From Proteromonas lacertae (Eukaryota > Sar > Bigyra > Opalinata > Proteromonadidae): a stretch of 32,473 bases of DNA. A program made the translations under genes and the position numbers. Positions 17,940 through 31,700 of this stretch are shown here, piece after piece (positions within the stretch are counted from its first letter, which is position 1; the number at the start of each line of letters is the position of its first letter). The notes under the pieces were generated by a model. That model saw only the letters and a program-made list of their open reading frames with translations. It ran no database searches and had not been told where the DNA came from. Location: positions 1 to 32,473 of the forward strand of contig NGBS01000632.1 in the NCBI GenBank assembly GCA_002245135.1. The letters are read 5' to 3'.

Positions 17940-20076
17940 TTATTTAGATGTAAAAATTTTATACCAAATGAATATTCCATTAATAAAAAGAGGTGATAAA
18001 AATGACCAAGGAAACATCATCAAACTCCATAATAAAATAATACCTACACTTCCTATAATCATTAAAATAATAGCTAATATTTTCACCACTTTAAACATAT
18101 ATTTCACAACAGAAGTTGATATTGAATTTATATCATTTTTATTATTACAGAATAACAAATAAAACAAGGATGGAATATATATTGCAATAGCCAAAGCAGT
18201 ATTCCAACAACTTCCATCAATAGTACCACTTAATATTCCTTTATAAATGAAATAACTACCAAATTTCCCCCATAAATAACCATATTCATCATTCAAATCA
18301 TCAAATAATATTGGACCAAATGGAATATACATTAATAAATAATAGAAATAATATAACAAGTGTTTGGTATTGTAAAATTTTAAACTTCGATATATTACAT
18401 AATTGAGTAATTCTTTTAATATATTGTTATTAACAACCCACTTTGGATAATCCAATATCTCAATTAAATCATTTCTATATCTTATTAAACTCTATTATAA
18501 TAATATAAATATGAATATTTATACTTTTTCAAATGTTTCTTTATGATCAAATTTTACTGATAGTTTTTTATTCCAACTAATCATTATTAAGAAAAATATC
18601 CAAAATAATATTTCCATAATATCAAAGCCAATTCGAGGAATTAAATGAAAATAAGTTGTCATAAATAAAGTTGCAAAACCTTCCTTATATAATTCACTAT
18701 CTTCACCATTTAAACTGAAATATTGTGATGATTTCACACATTTAGAATCAACACATACTTCAATTTCTAATAAATGTTTTCCTTTTAAATACTTCTGATT
18801 TGGATATTTCATTGAATAAATGTTCTTCTCATTCCTTAATTCACCTTTTATCTCTTCATTATCAATTCTTACTGTTATTTTCTTATTCTTCATTTCACCA
18901 AATACCAAAAATCGAATAATTCCTGAATTCTTCATTCTACATAATGGTTCTGTTTCACTTACGAATTCCATATTTTTAGGACTTAATATCAATATTGTAG
19001 GTTTAGCTAAATAAGTATTAATATCAGTATCTACAAATGATATTAAATCATTATCAATTCCATAAATTCGAAAACTATTCATTTATAATAATAATAATAA
19101 CTGTAATATATATACTGTCCATGTAGTTTAAAATCTCTCATTTCCATTTCCCAATATGGAGAAACATTTCTATGTTTCTAAATAATAATAATATTAATAA
19201 ATATACAGCAATAAAAGGAGCTAAACCACCATGCATATGTCCTAATATATAAATTGACACTTTATGAGATGATAATATTGTCATTAAATCATTTCCTTTA
19301 CTACTTTTCATTGATATATCAGTCATTCTAATAGGATGATGAACAAATATGAATGTATGATTAGCAGGCTTATCTAATAATAATTCCAATTTATCTAATC
19401 TTTCTTTTGTCATTAAACCAAAGGTTGCAATCATTAAAGATCCACCTATTTTAATTAATAATAATAATAATATATATAATATACATTGATTACTAGTAGT
19501 ATCCATTCCAATAAAATGATAAGAACCGTGACTTGTATTTTTATAAAAATCATACACTTCTCCTCTTTTAAATTTACCTGTTACAGAATAATCATAAAAG
19601 TAATTTGTATTCTTGTTTTTTACACAATCATGATTGCCTTTCACATCATACCAATAACTTGAATTGTATAAATTATGCTCAGTCAAGAATTCTTCATATT
19701 CTTCCCATTCTTTCAAGATAGGATGTACTAAAATGATGTAAATGATTTAATAATACTTTGAACAAACGGAGCAATTCCATTACTAATATCTCCAGTAGCA
19801 ACGACGTGAGATGGATTTATTGATGGCAATACCTTATCTCCAAATAATTTGAGTTTTCTATATTGATCAGCTCGTTCAATTTCTTGAAGATGAATATCTG
19901 ATATTTGAATGAACCACAGGAGATCATCATTATTTTCATCTAAAAAATAAAAATTTAATAGAAAAAAATAAAATACTAAAGTGACAGTCATCTTTTCTAA
20001 GATTATTTTGCCATGGATGAGGTAGAGAATTAGAAAATGTAATGAAATAGCATAAGATGAAAAAAGAACACTTCAT
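17940..20076 (-). CDS. TMEM62-like transmembrane metallophosphoesterase
   Basis: Seven exons (20076-19977, 19939-19757, 19727-19485, 19445-19207, 19177-19116, 19074-18525, 18491-17940), with introns of 29-41 nt, give 642 aa, very close to human TMEM62. The start at 20076 was chosen because it gives a signal peptide (MKCSFFILCYFITFSNS); the ATG at 19991 lies in another frame at the exon 1 end. All calcineurin-type metal-binding motifs are present in order: SDIH, GD (ATGDIS), GNHD, HH (FVHHPIR) and GHMH. Next comes the TMEM62-type beta domain (FRIYGIDNDLISFVDT, NDLISF being the conserved core), then several membrane helices to the C-terminus. The catalytic domain would face the lumen or outside. 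The substrate is not known to me. It is divergent from the CaaX gene with 58 bp between start codons. Confidence 0.85.
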
Positions 20077-20134
20077 ATTCAAAATATTCTAAAACTGAAA
20101 CGATCAAAAATTCAAAAACGTTTTTATTTTTTAA
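20077..20134. promoter_or_regulatory. 58-bp bidirectional promoter region
   Basis: This gap separates the start codons of the TMEM62-like (-) and CaaX (+) genes. It contains AAAACTGAAACGATCA. Related words, AACGATCA and (on the other strand) AAAACTGAAA, lie at about 24333-24360 just before the 368-aa gene. They could be core promoter words, but two places are little evidence. Confidence 0.35.
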
Positions 20135-20710
20135 ATGAATGATAGAGATTCATCAGATTCAGATGAAGTATATATTTTAATATATGTGACAATCTAGATT
20201 CCAGAGATTGTAATGACTGTAGTAAAAGATTTACAGAATCAGATTAGAAGAGCAAATAGAGAATTAAATGATATACAATTGAAACTGAATAATTTAGAGA
20301 ATTCCGATAGACTAAATGCTGAAGACTCAATAGAACAGTTTGATACTCTTTCTGAATTAGTTAGTCTTAGAGAGAAAGAAACTGATTTAACAAAAAAAAT
20401 AGCTAGGCTACATAATGATTTAGTTAATTTAATGGATGGTAAATCAATCCTTCCAGAAATTGAACCAGGACATAATATGAACGAAATGTATAACTCACAA
20501 AATAGTAGTGCAATTAAATCATCGGAAATAAGAAAAGCAGATTTTGATAAATCAACCATTGTGAAGAAGAAAAGTTCAAAAAGAATAGTATTTTCATTTT
20601 ATTAATTTTTATTTTAGAGCCGATTAGATTCAATATCTGAATCTCCTGAACATGCTTCTACAATCAGTATGACTACTGAATCAAAATCAACCACATGTTG
20701 TATACAGTAA
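20135..20710 (+). CDS. Coiled-coil protein with C-terminal CaaX box
   Basis: Three exons (20135-20167, 20198-20587, 20618-20710) with two 30-nt introns give 171 aa. An acidic N-terminus (MNDRDSSDSDE) is followed by a helical, heptad-like region from about residue 17 to 95 (VKDLQNQIRRANRELNDIQL and LREKETDLTKKIARLHNDL). Then comes a polar Ser/Lys-rich linker. The last four residues are CCIQ, a CaaX box with Gln at the end, typical of farnesylated proteins. The protein is therefore probably membrane-attached on the cytosolic side. I do not recognise the family. The 30-nt second intron decides the C-terminus: without splicing the frame ends in SFY and the CaaX box is lost. It is convergent with FolD. 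Confidence 0.7.
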
Positions 20711-20845
20711 ACGTACTAGTTTAAAATATGATTTAATTCCTTTAGTTAATATAAATATTAGTATTTAGAACTACTTTAATTTGGTAATGATGTAAAAAGA
20801 AAAAAGCATATAAAAATCAAGCCGACGTTATTAACCAACTACTAA

Positions 20846-21838
20846 TTAATTTGATTCATCTGGTAATAGTACTCTCTTTGCACTTTCTAAAGTATTCTAT
20901 TTAAATAAATATATAAAATATAAAAAAAATACTTTCAATAACATTGCAATTGTCATTGGACCAACACCACCTGGTACTGGAGTGATTTTAGAAGCAACTT
21001 CTTTACATTCATTGAAGTCACAGTCACCTACTAACTTATATCCTCTCTTATCTGTAGCATCTGGTTTTGAATTCATGCCAACATCAATAACAACACATCC
21101 TGGCTTTAACCAATCACCTTTCACAAGCTCGGTTTGACCAACAGCAGCAATTAAGATATCAGCTGTCTTTACAACTTCCTTCAAGTTTGGTGTTCTTGAA
21201 TGGCAAATAGTCAATGTTGCATTTCTCTCCAATAATAATAAAGCAACAGGAATACCTACAATGTTACTTCTTCCTAATACAACAGCTTGTTTGCCTTCAA
21301 TTGTCACTCCTGAACGGTCTAATAATTCTATACATCCTTTAGGTGTACAAGCAACGAATAATGGTTTTCTACCTTTCATTGCTAATTTACCGATATTTAA
21401 AGGATGAAATCCATCTACATCCTTTTCAATCGAAATTTCTGATAATACAGCTTCTTCGTTAATGTGTGATGGTAATGGCAATTGAATTAAAATACCATTT
21501 ACTTCTGGATTGGCATTTAATGTCTTTACTAATTCAATTAATTCTTCCTAATATATTCATATATACATAAATATAAATACTTGAGTAATGTCAGCTCGTT
21601 TAACATAATCAAAAGCAGCAATTCCTACTTCTGCGCATGCCTTCTTCTTCATACGTACATATGTTTGTGAATCTTTTCTTTCTCCTACAAGAACAACAGC
21701 TAATCCAGGAACCTAAATTAAATCAATTTGAATTATTAATACTTTACCAGTCTTTTCTTTTAAAGCAGCTACTGCTTCTTTTATTTCTTGTCTAATTGTC
21801 TTTGCAATCTCGTTACCATTGATTAATTCAGCTGGCAT
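20846..21838 (-). CDS. folD: Methylenetetrahydrofolate dehydrogenase / cyclohydrolase
   Basis: Four exons (21838-21743, 21712-21581, 21547-20933, 20896-20846), with introns of 30, 33 and 36 nt, give 297 aa, the normal length for FolD or the DC domain of MTHFD. It starts [19 protein letters not shown], the usual family start; an upstream in-frame ATG at 21895 would add 19 odd basic residues and leave only 24 bp to the next gene. The catalytic segment [14 protein letters not shown] has the conserved Tyr and Lys (Y-x-x-x-K). [40 protein letters not shown] (cofactor site) and [15 protein letters not shown] are all present. The enzyme interconverts methylene-, methenyl- and formyl-THF using NAD(P). 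No synthetase domain follows. No targeting peptide is evident with this start, so it is likely cytosolic. Confidence 0.93.
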
Positions 21839-21919
21839 TTTGGGATGTGAATCAAATAGGAATTCGAGCTTTTTTCTTTTTTTTTTCATTTTCAAAAGAA
21901 GTAAGTTCTTTTCTGTATA
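21839..21919. promoter_or_regulatory. 81-bp bidirectional promoter region FolD / MIP
   Basis: This short gap between divergent start codons has a T-rich tract (about 21870-21892). If FolD used the ATG at 21895 the gap would shrink to 24 bp, one reason to prefer 21838. Confidence 0.4.
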
Positions 21920-24287
21920 ATGTTTATTCCAAAAATTGGTAGTAGAATAAGTTATGACAAATTATATAAAATATATAGTTATTCATTACATCATTCAAAG
22001 AAGTGTGATTATTTTAAACATATGTGCTATTTATTATCAACTAATGCAATGTCCGAATCGTATGGACTATTTGGTATTTCCAATATTACTAAATCAGAGG
22101 ATTTAAGTAAATTAACTGCAGTATAAGACATATATATATCTATAAAATGATAAATTATAGCAAGTGAAAATAGATGTTATGCAATTAGTGCATGATCTTC
22201 AATCACTTACTGAAACAAAATCAATAATTAAAACGGTTGATAGAATATCATTAACAATCTGCAATGTAATTGATGTAGCACAAGCTATATGGAATTCACA
22301 CGAAGATCCAATATATCGCAAAGCAGCAAGTCAGTGTTACTCTGAATTATCCACTTTCATATCAGAAATCAATAAGAATCCATTAATAGCAAACTCTATT
22401 CAAAATGTAATAGAAAATAAGAATAAATTCGACAGTTTAACACGAGAAGAAAAAATGGTTGCTAAAAAGTTATATAATGAGTTTTTAAGAGATGGAGTTT
22501 ATCTTTCGCCAGAAGTTAAAAGAAAAGTAACACAATTACAATCTGAAATAGATAATTTAGGAAATCAGTTTCAAATGAATATTTATACAAGAGTTCCATT
22601 TTTTGAATTGCCAAAAGATATTGTTCGATTTATACCTCCTTCATTATCAATATATTTACATCCTATATCTTTTATACTGTTTAATAATATTATCATTATT
22701 TCTTTAATTATAATGTAATGTAGAAATGGTAATTCTAAAGTCTCTTTAGATGTTAATACTATTTCAAATATAATAAAAAATATTCCCTATTCAAATGTGA
22801 GAAAATTATTATTTGAAAATTGTTATAGATCATGTCCTCAAAATCTCAAAATTTTGGATGAAATAATACAGAAAAGATCAGAATTTGCTAAACTGTTAGG
22901 TTTTAATTCGTTTGCTGAATATACAGTGATTGACAATATGTTAAATACTCCAACAAAAATAATGGATTTTTTAAAAGAAACATATGAACTATTAACTCCA
23001 AGAGCAAATTATGAATTAAAAGAACTTAAAAAAATTGCTAAAATATATGGAGATAATACAACTATTCAAGCTTGGGATGTAGGATATTATAGTTCATTAT
23101 ATTTTGGTAGTAAATTCAATTTAGATAGTGGAGTATATATATATAAGAATATAATAAATAGAAAATTTCACAATATTTCCCATTAGAAAACGTAATAAAT
23201 GGTTTAAAAATAATCACCAAATCATTATTTGATATTGATTTAAAGGAAGTAACAATAGATTCTAGTGAAAGATGGACATTTGAACAAATATATAAATATG
23301 AATTAATACATCCAAAATATGTATATTATTGTAATGAATAATATATTTATAGGGATTATTAGGAGTAATATATTTTGATCCATTTCCACGTAATGGTAAA
23401 TATGATCAAGCTGCAAACTTCACACTGCATTGTGGTTGTGAAATAGAAAATAATAAAAACAATAATTATCAAATTCCTAAAGTATTGTTAATATGTAATT
23501 TTCAACCACCCACTCATGATTGTCCATCATTGTTAAGACAATCACATGTATTTATTATCATTATTATATATATATATATATTATTAGATTCAAACATTAT
23601 TTCATGAATATGGTCATGCTCTTCATACGATATTAGCTAGAACTAAATACCATCATCTATCAGGAAGCAGAGGACAAGTATTTTTATATATTTTATGAAA
23701 ATAGATGGATTTTGTGGAAGTACCATCTCAATTAATGGAATATTTCTCATGGAATAAAGAAGTATTAAAGAAGTTTGGATTTCATTATAAATCAAAAAAT
23801 CCAATTCCAGATGAATATGTATAATATTTAAATAACATTTATTAATATCAAATAGTTGGATAATATAGAAAAATCTCATTTTGGACTATTTGCAGTTGAA
23901 TTACAGATACAAATACTTTATGCAATGTTGGACCAATTATATTGTGGTAAATATCCATTAAATAAGTCAACTTCTGAAATATTCTATGATTTAACCAAAC
24001 AGTATAGTCCTATACCTTATCCAAATGATATTCATTGGCAAACAAAGTTTGGTCATTTAATAGGATATGCTTCTTCTTATTATAGTTACACAGTTGATGC
24101 AATTGTTGCTGGTTCCATTTGGAAATGTCTTTTTGATAAAGATCCTTTAAATCGTGATGCTGGTATGAATTATTGGAACAATTTATTAATTTATGGTGGA
24201 TCTATGGATGCAATGGATATTCTTCCAAAAATGTTGGGAAAACCTCCATCTATTAATGATTTAATATTAATGACTGATAAATATTAA
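21920..24287 (+). CDS. MIPEP: Mitochondrial intermediate peptidase (M3 metallopeptidase)
   Basis: Eight exons (21920-22120, 22161-22678, 22724-23132, 23162-23320, 23353-23547, 23588-23677, 23705-23818, 23856-24287), with introns of 27-45 nt, give 705 aa, against about 710 in human MIPEP. The N-terminus is basic and hydroxylated with no acidic residues in the first ~17 positions, as in mitochondrial presequences. YGLFGI matches the conserved start of the mature enzyme. The zinc site is intact: HEYGH (~23602-23616), and downstream the VEVPSQLMEYF segment gives the third ligand. The C-terminal substrate-side segment is well kept: LDQLYCGKYPLN, KFGHLIGYASSYYSY and IWKCLF. The enzyme trims an octapeptide from imported proteins after MPP cleavage, so the cell should have mitochondria or related organelles. 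The second intron has an unusual GTTTAA donor. It is divergent from FolD. Confidence 0.9.
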
Positions 24288-24361
24288 TTATTATGTTTTT
24301 TATAAATTTTAAATAATGTAACGAATAAAAAACGATCATATTTTAATTTTCAGTTTTTGAA

Positions 24362-25588
24362 ATGAAAGAAAGTATATATTATATTTTACGCTATTTAGAT
24401 GATACATACTTCTCACCAATTAGACCTTTATCAGCTGATAGAAAAAGGATATTACAGGCAACGCTAAATCGGTATTATAGTATTATATATTATTAGAAGA
24501 TTAGCAAATGATAATTGTAACGAATGGCATCAGGTTAAACATAGTAATAATAGTAAAAATAATAAGAAACGAGAAAATGATGCTAAACCAATATTTCCAC
24601 CTCCAGGACCTAGTCAATATCACGCTAGCCCTATAAATATAAAACTAAAACGACAAGCTAGACTTAAAACTCCAAATGTTATACCTGTTGAAGATTCAGA
24701 CCCACTCCATCCTTCTATACTAACATCAATTCGTTCTATGTATTATCAGCCGAAAATTAAAAATAAACACAGATGTAATTCAGAGAATAATCTCTTAATT
24801 CTGGCTAAACCGTCTTTTACTTCACCATATCTTAACTATACAAAATCATCACATTCTTCTTCGTCACAAACTACTGCCTCAAATAATAAGCCAAATATAG
24901 AAAAGAAATTACCTCCAGATTCGCTATTATACAATGATACATTGAAAAGAACATTAGCAGATCGATATACAAAGAGTAAAAAAAGAATTCCGCCTCCTGT
25001 AAAATCAATATTAGATAATCGTTCAATATCAAGATATGGGATTAGAAATGATCAAATATTCGTGTATGCATCGAAGCAAGAAAATACTGAAAGAATTAGC
25101 ATTGATGATGATGTACAACCAGTTATGTTTGATAATAGAGGTAGATTTATAACTGTTGAAGAAAAGAAGAAAGTGATTGATAAAATGACTATACCTGAAA
25201 TAGCACATGAAATAAAAGTATTGTATTTATCACTTATGTTATGTATAGCAACTTGGAGAAGCACAGATTATAAAATCTTCTCCTTTACCAGAATTCCTAG
25301 GATTAAATGATATAATTAATCCATCTGTTAGTGAAGACGATAATAATAATAATCAAAAGAAAAAAAAGAGTTTTACAAAACTGAAAAAGTCAAAATCAGA
25401 AAATGAGCTTTTAAAAATAGATCCTTATTCAGAAAAACAGATAAAAAGGATAGTTAAAAAATTGGATAGTAAAATACATAGTCAAGTATATAATAATAAT
25501 GTACATTTCTCTTTCTTTATAGGATGTACAGTTGTATGAACTTCATAAACAATTGATAGAAACAAAACAGACAATAGAATCTTTATAA
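24362..25588 (+). CDS. Unrecognised basic 368-aa protein
   Basis: Five exons (24362-24371, 24399-24471, 24497-25217, 25249-25485, 25523-25588), with introns of 27, 25, 31 and 37 nt, give 368 aa. The first exon has only ten bases; the phases agree throughout. The product is rich in Lys, Asn, Ser and Pro, with PPPGPSQYHASP and other likely unfolded segments. A more ordered part lies at about residues 215-275 (FVYASKQENTERISIDDD, TIPEIAHEIKQLGEAQII). A short coiled-coil-like end (DVQLYELHKQLIETKQ) closes it. There is no signal peptide or membrane segment. I do not recognise the family. It may be a scaffold or cytoskeleton-associated protein, but this is a guess from composition. It follows MIP by 74 bp in the same direction and is convergent with the giant surface protein, 121 bp apart. 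Confidence 0.65.
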
Positions 25589-25709
25589 CTTATAATTCAT
25601 ATCATTTATTCTTTTATTTTTGTTCAACCCTAATCAAAAACAATATATTTATTTTGATAAGCATTTATGAATATAATAAGAATTTGTTAATTATGTTTTT
25701 TGTTTTAGT

Positions 25710-28700
25710 TTATACTCTCACTCCATCCTTCTTAGCTTCTTTCTTTTCTTCTGGTTTTACATCTTTTCCATCAGCTTTAGCAGCAGCCTTCTTCTTTCCA
25801 GTTGGTCTCTTCTTTCTTTCAACACTCTTTGATATACATCTACAATAAACACAACCAAGCACAATTATCAATACAGCAGCTCCAGCTACAACAAGACCAA
25901 TTATCATACCAATATTTGTTCCTGTACTTGCATCTCCAGAAGCACTTGCTGTTGGTCCTTCAATTTCACCTGAAGTGTCAATACTTATAAATGTTGATCC
26001 AAACAAATCTGTATAACCTTCTCCTACTAATCTATTAAATTCTTCCATAACAAGTTGTGTATTTGGATTGAAATATGAAGTTAATTTCTTTGCATTAGCT
26101 TCAGCATCGGCAATTCTTACTTCCACTTTAAGATTATTTTCTCCTTCTTCTGTTTGTTCATCAATGAAATCTAATAAAACTGAAGATGGTTTAACAATAA
26201 CACCAGAAGCATTTAATGCACTATTCAATGATTGAGCAACCAATTGCTGGAATACTTGATAATGTAAACCAGATATATCAGATTTAGATTTTAATGGAAT
26301 AGACATATCGAATTTAAGATATACTTTTTCTGGTGGTGGTATTTCTTTATCATCTACAGCCACACAACTTGAATTATTTGGAGTTCCCCATCTACCAATT
26401 GGAACTGATCCACTAACAGTAAATGAATTACATGGTCTTACTTCAGTACCTAAGAATCCAGTTGGACACAAAACAGCAGCTTCTGAACCATAATCAGTAG
26501 TAATCCATACACCTTCACCATTACATTGGAATGTTTCGATATTCAATGAGATTAATTGACGAATAGAATCACCTTGAGCATTGTGAGCAACAACATAATA
26601 TACATCACTACCACGAGGAACTGTTGTTGATACTTTACCAGATATTTTACCAGTTGTTTCATCAAGTGATAATCCTTTTGGTAATGCTGGAGATAAATCA
26701 TGTAATCTATAAGAATCTGGTTCACCTTGAACATTAGTTGGACTTACTTCAAATGGTACATCCCAATAGACGTTATTATCTTTTGAAGCATATTGGAATG
26801 ATGGAACATCTACTTTACATGTATCTACTGGACTTTGCCATTTTGGATCTTCAACATTTGGACAATATCTACTTCTTTGACCTACTTTTGTTGAATCAGT
26901 ACATGCTAATACAGCTTGTGAACCAGCTCTTGTTTCTGGCCATTCACCTTCTTCTGGACATACTGCTAATACAACTCTAATCTTAAATTTTGTTTCTTTT
27001 TGACCTACATTGTTTTTACCCAAAATTATAATATCACTGGGAAAGTATTCTGCTGAACTCATACCTTGTAAATGACCAGTGTTTTTATTCAATGTAATAC
27101 CTAACGGTAATTTTGAAGACCCAGTCATAAGCGAAAATTCAGTTGGCATACCACCACTTGTTCTCCTTGGTGGTAATGATTTATAGAAACCTACACTGAA
27201 TGTTACATAACCATCCTTCATTTCATATCCCCATACTTCTGGAGCTGGAGTTGTACAACCTGAATCATCTTCATCACCCCATGATGGATTTGCTGTATAT
27301 GGACATCTAATAATTATATGACCATTATAACCTTCTGGACATGGCTTTGTTACTTCTGTACCAGCTTCACCTGATGGTAAATCTCTACTTGGAATAGCTG
27401 CACACATTGCATCTGCAACTACAATTGTCAAAGTAGTAGTTAGTTCTTGATTTCCAAATGCACTTATTACTATATCTGAATAAGTTTTTGTTTCTGTTGG
27501 TGCACCTCCTATTGAACCATCTGTATTTAATTCTACACCTGGTGGTAATGTTCCAGATTTTACTGAATATGTAATATTATTCTTATTACCTACTATTACT
27601 GGAACTACATTTGTGATTGGAACGTTTTTATATGCATTTATATAACTAATCGAATAAGAGAAGGATGTTGGATTTGGATTTTCACATGTACTAATAGGAT
27701 CTTCTAATGTTGGATTATACTTCAATGGACAATATCTACTGATTTTACCAATTTGTGGTAGAGGACAGTCTGAAGAATAATATTCACCTGCAGGAACAGT
27801 TCCTGAACCAGGAAGACTACATGTAGCTTGTTGTACATTTATAGTAATAGGTTCTGCAACACCATTAATTGAAAGTGTATATGTTTTTGTGCCAACTTCC
27901 TTTGGTATTCCTTTAAAACATCCAGTGATTGGTGAAACAACATAATCTTGTGGTGTTATTGTAAGAGAAGTAACAGCTCCAGATACAAATACTACACTAC
28001 TGTTGAAACTCTTAGAACAATCTACTTCAATATCTTTATAAAGTGTAAATGCTTTGTTTATATATGCAATTGTTCCTGTTGAAGTAAATGCTTGAATCTT
28101 TAATGCTTGAGTATATGATGAATCTCCATTATCAGCTGTTAAACTAAATTCATATAATCCAACATTTGGAGTATCACATGTTAATTGAGCTGTAGTCGAA
28201 CTTGAGGTTAATTTACATACATTCTGTGGATCATCTTTACTCCAAGTGGTTACTTGTCTTCCAGATATAACTGCGGCTGTCAATGGACTAGTTGATCCTG
28301 CAGTAACTGCAAATTCTGTATTGATTTGGCCATTTAAAGAAACTGTGAATTCTGGTGGTAATAATTTACATCCAGATGTATCTTCAGCATCCCATGAAGA
28401 TTCTCGTGTAGTTGAACATCTTCTAGTTCTATTTCCTGAATAACCATTTTCACATGCAATTGAAGCAGAATCACCAGCTTTTGTTTGTGGCCATGTTCCA
28501 TCTGCATTGCAATATACAATTGTAACAGTAATAGCAACTGATGCTTTTAATTCTTTACCATCTCCTGTTGTTCCTGTAACATCACATGAATATGTTTTAG
28601 CTTCATTATCATTCTCAATCATAGCTATACCAGATAATATACCAGTTTCTGATTCAAATGAAATACCCATTGGTAAACCATTTGAGCATGATATATAATA

Positions 28701-31700
28701 GCTATTTACACCACCATTAGTAGTTGGTGAAACAGAACTAGCAAATCCTACTTTAAATGTTGTTGGTGTATAGGAAATAGATGTTGCATGACTCTGACAT
28801 CCAGCTATTTCATTTTCCCAATTTGCTGTTACTCCATCTGAATTAGCTACACATTTACGAGAAATCCATCCACTTTGAGTTGAATTACATGCTATTCTGG
28901 CAGTATAACCAGCTGCTGTTGAAGGCCATTTGCCATCTTCTGTTGCATTACAATAAGCTGGTATACAATTGTATTGTAATAAATCTGCCATTTGATAACC
29001 ATAAACTCCATTTTCTGGTTGTTTTACACCTGCTATTTGTAATCTAAATGCATTGTATGATTTGTAAATATTATTTAGATTAAACTTAGTTTGTACTGCA
29101 TTAGCTGATGGTAAGTTAACAGATAATTGTGTATCAATCAATTCCCAATCATTAGTACCATATTCTGATGAACCATATACTCTCCATCCTGTTGGATTTC
29201 TATATTCCCATCTATCATTAGCTGTCCAGAAGTCATACATATTGAAATATTCAGCTCTTTTATTTGGCCAATAAATATCAAAATTAACAGGATAATCTTC
29301 TTTAGTATGAATAACATATGTTTTAGTACCATGGTTATTATCAATTGCTTTGCTAGCTTCTTCACCTCCATTAGTTGTTCCTGATGTATAAGCTTGAACA
29401 CCATTCATTGTTGTTTTTAATGAACATTTACCTGTTTGAGTTGTTGAACTAGCTGTTGGTAATAAAGATGCTTTAAATGGATCATATGCTATACTGCTTC
29501 TATATCTATGACATTCTACAGCCATATAATTCTTACCAGCCTTAATCAACATTTGTGGAATTACAACAGTTCTTGCTGCTATTGGATCAATTAATCTCTT
29601 TCCCCATGTTGTTTCTGTTACTAATCCAATTGGTAAACCATTTCTGTATATTTCTACTCCATTCAAATAAATGATAATACCAGAATCATGTGTTACTGAT
29701 AAATCTAAACTGGAAATAAATGTTAATTCATCATAGAAATTAAACTCTATTCCATAATAACTAGCTATTGTTGTTCTTGTTGGGAATAATCCTGATCTAT
29801 ATTTATTTGGCATATATGATTTATCTAATTCACTCTTCCATTTATCATTATTTGGCTTGCTATTTGAGAAATGCCATTCAGAACTATCTGTTAAATAACT
29901 TGTTAATGAAACTACATACTGAGTAGTTTTTACTGTTGTTGAATCATGTCTATATGTATCAAGTAATTGTGTTGCTAAATAAATATAGAAATTAGTATCA
30001 GATGTCCAAGAATGCTTATTAGAATTTCCAACTACTAATTCATATGCACCTAATGTAACACAAGCTGACATCCATTTATCATGATTCAATATATTACCTG
30101 CATTGCTTATAACATAGGATGATGATGAAAATGATTTGAATGTATAATAGTTTCTTGGGCATTCATTATCACATGTAAATCTAAATACAGCTAATTCTTT
30201 TGTTCCTGGACATTGTTGATCTGCAATAATTTGAATTGTTGTTGGACTTGATTCACCACTTGGATTTATGGCTTTTAATGTTATAGAAATACCATTTCTT
30301 CCCATTCCCATTGTTGTACCAACAACACATCCTGTTTCTTCACTAAATCTTAAAAATTCTGGGAATTCACCAGATTCTACTATTTCTACTCTACTTGCAC
30401 CATTTTGAATAGATGGACATAAAGAAACAATTTGACCTGGAATTACATTCACTTGAGGTGTTGGATAAACTAAAATTGGTGGAGCATTTACTGTATTTCC
30501 ATTAACAACATATGCATCTGTAGTCCAAGCACCATCAGTATTATTAGCTGAATATACAACCAAATTATCCATAGATATTCTAAACCAACCACCACTAGCA
30601 GCTCCTCTTCTTGTAAATGTCACATTGTACATATCTGGTGTATTACATTCAGTGTAAATATATTCTTGAAATCCTACTAATCCAGAACCTTGATGAAGTA
30701 ATATACCTCTGCTATTCATTAATTGAACAACTACATCAGCATTTTGTATCGTATATTCAAATCTTAAGAATTTCATTGATCCTGGACAACCTGTTACTGT
30801 AATTGATACTTTTGCTTCTGTTGATCCTGATGGATTTGATGCTTCAATTGTCACTGGTTCACTCCATTGTTCATAAGGAATGCCAGATATTTCACCTGTA
30901 TTAGGATTAAGTGATAAACCTGTAGGTAATGGTGATTTTAATGTATAAATTACACCAATCGCATTATCCAATGATGGAGATACTGAATTAACAGTAACTC
31001 CATTTACTGTTAATTTTTGACCAATACTTGTTGATATTGTTGGATATACTAAGTTTTGTGGATTGAATCTTTGTTCAACAGTAAATGTAATTTGAGTTGT
31101 ATAGGTTGGTAAACTTGCATCTGATGAACTTGATGCTGTAATTGTATAAGTTGTTTCTAATACACCAAGATCAGTTGGAGTACCTGATATAACACCTGTT
31201 GATGGATTAATCATTATACCTGATGGTAATAATGGATTGATTAAGAAATTGTTATATTTTGATGATTGTACTTGGAAGAATATTGGTTCATTACTTTTAA
31301 TTGCAATACCACTTACATATGTTGCCAATTTATAAGTATATTCTAAATAACCTTCTGGTACATGAAGTAAATATTCAAAATCAACCTCTTTTCTACTGAA
31401 TGGATAATTTCCACTATCATGTGTCCATTCAAGTGAATGTGATTTATTACCTGAATTTTGTGCTTTACCAAATAATATACCAAAATATGTCAAACCACCA
31501 TTTTCAAATTTTATTGTTATATCCCTACTCTGTGAACCACAAGCTGTATTTTTATTTGAATAATAAGCACTTTCACTTGCTATATATAATCTTGACCAAT
31601 CAGTTGCTTCAGCATGAAATGTATAATCTCCTGCTTCGGGTATATTAAGATAACCTTTCCAATAAGCAACGAATGAACTCTTAAAATCATTAGTTAAACC

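Noticed and set aside
21839-21895. N-terminal extension of FolD from the ATG at 21895
   Set aside because: The extra 19 residues are Lys-rich and unlike any FolD start, and this start would leave only 24 bp to the divergent MIP gene.
29138-29404. 88-codon ORF (-) within the giant surface gene
   Set aside because: It is a shadow of the discoidin-like region in another frame.
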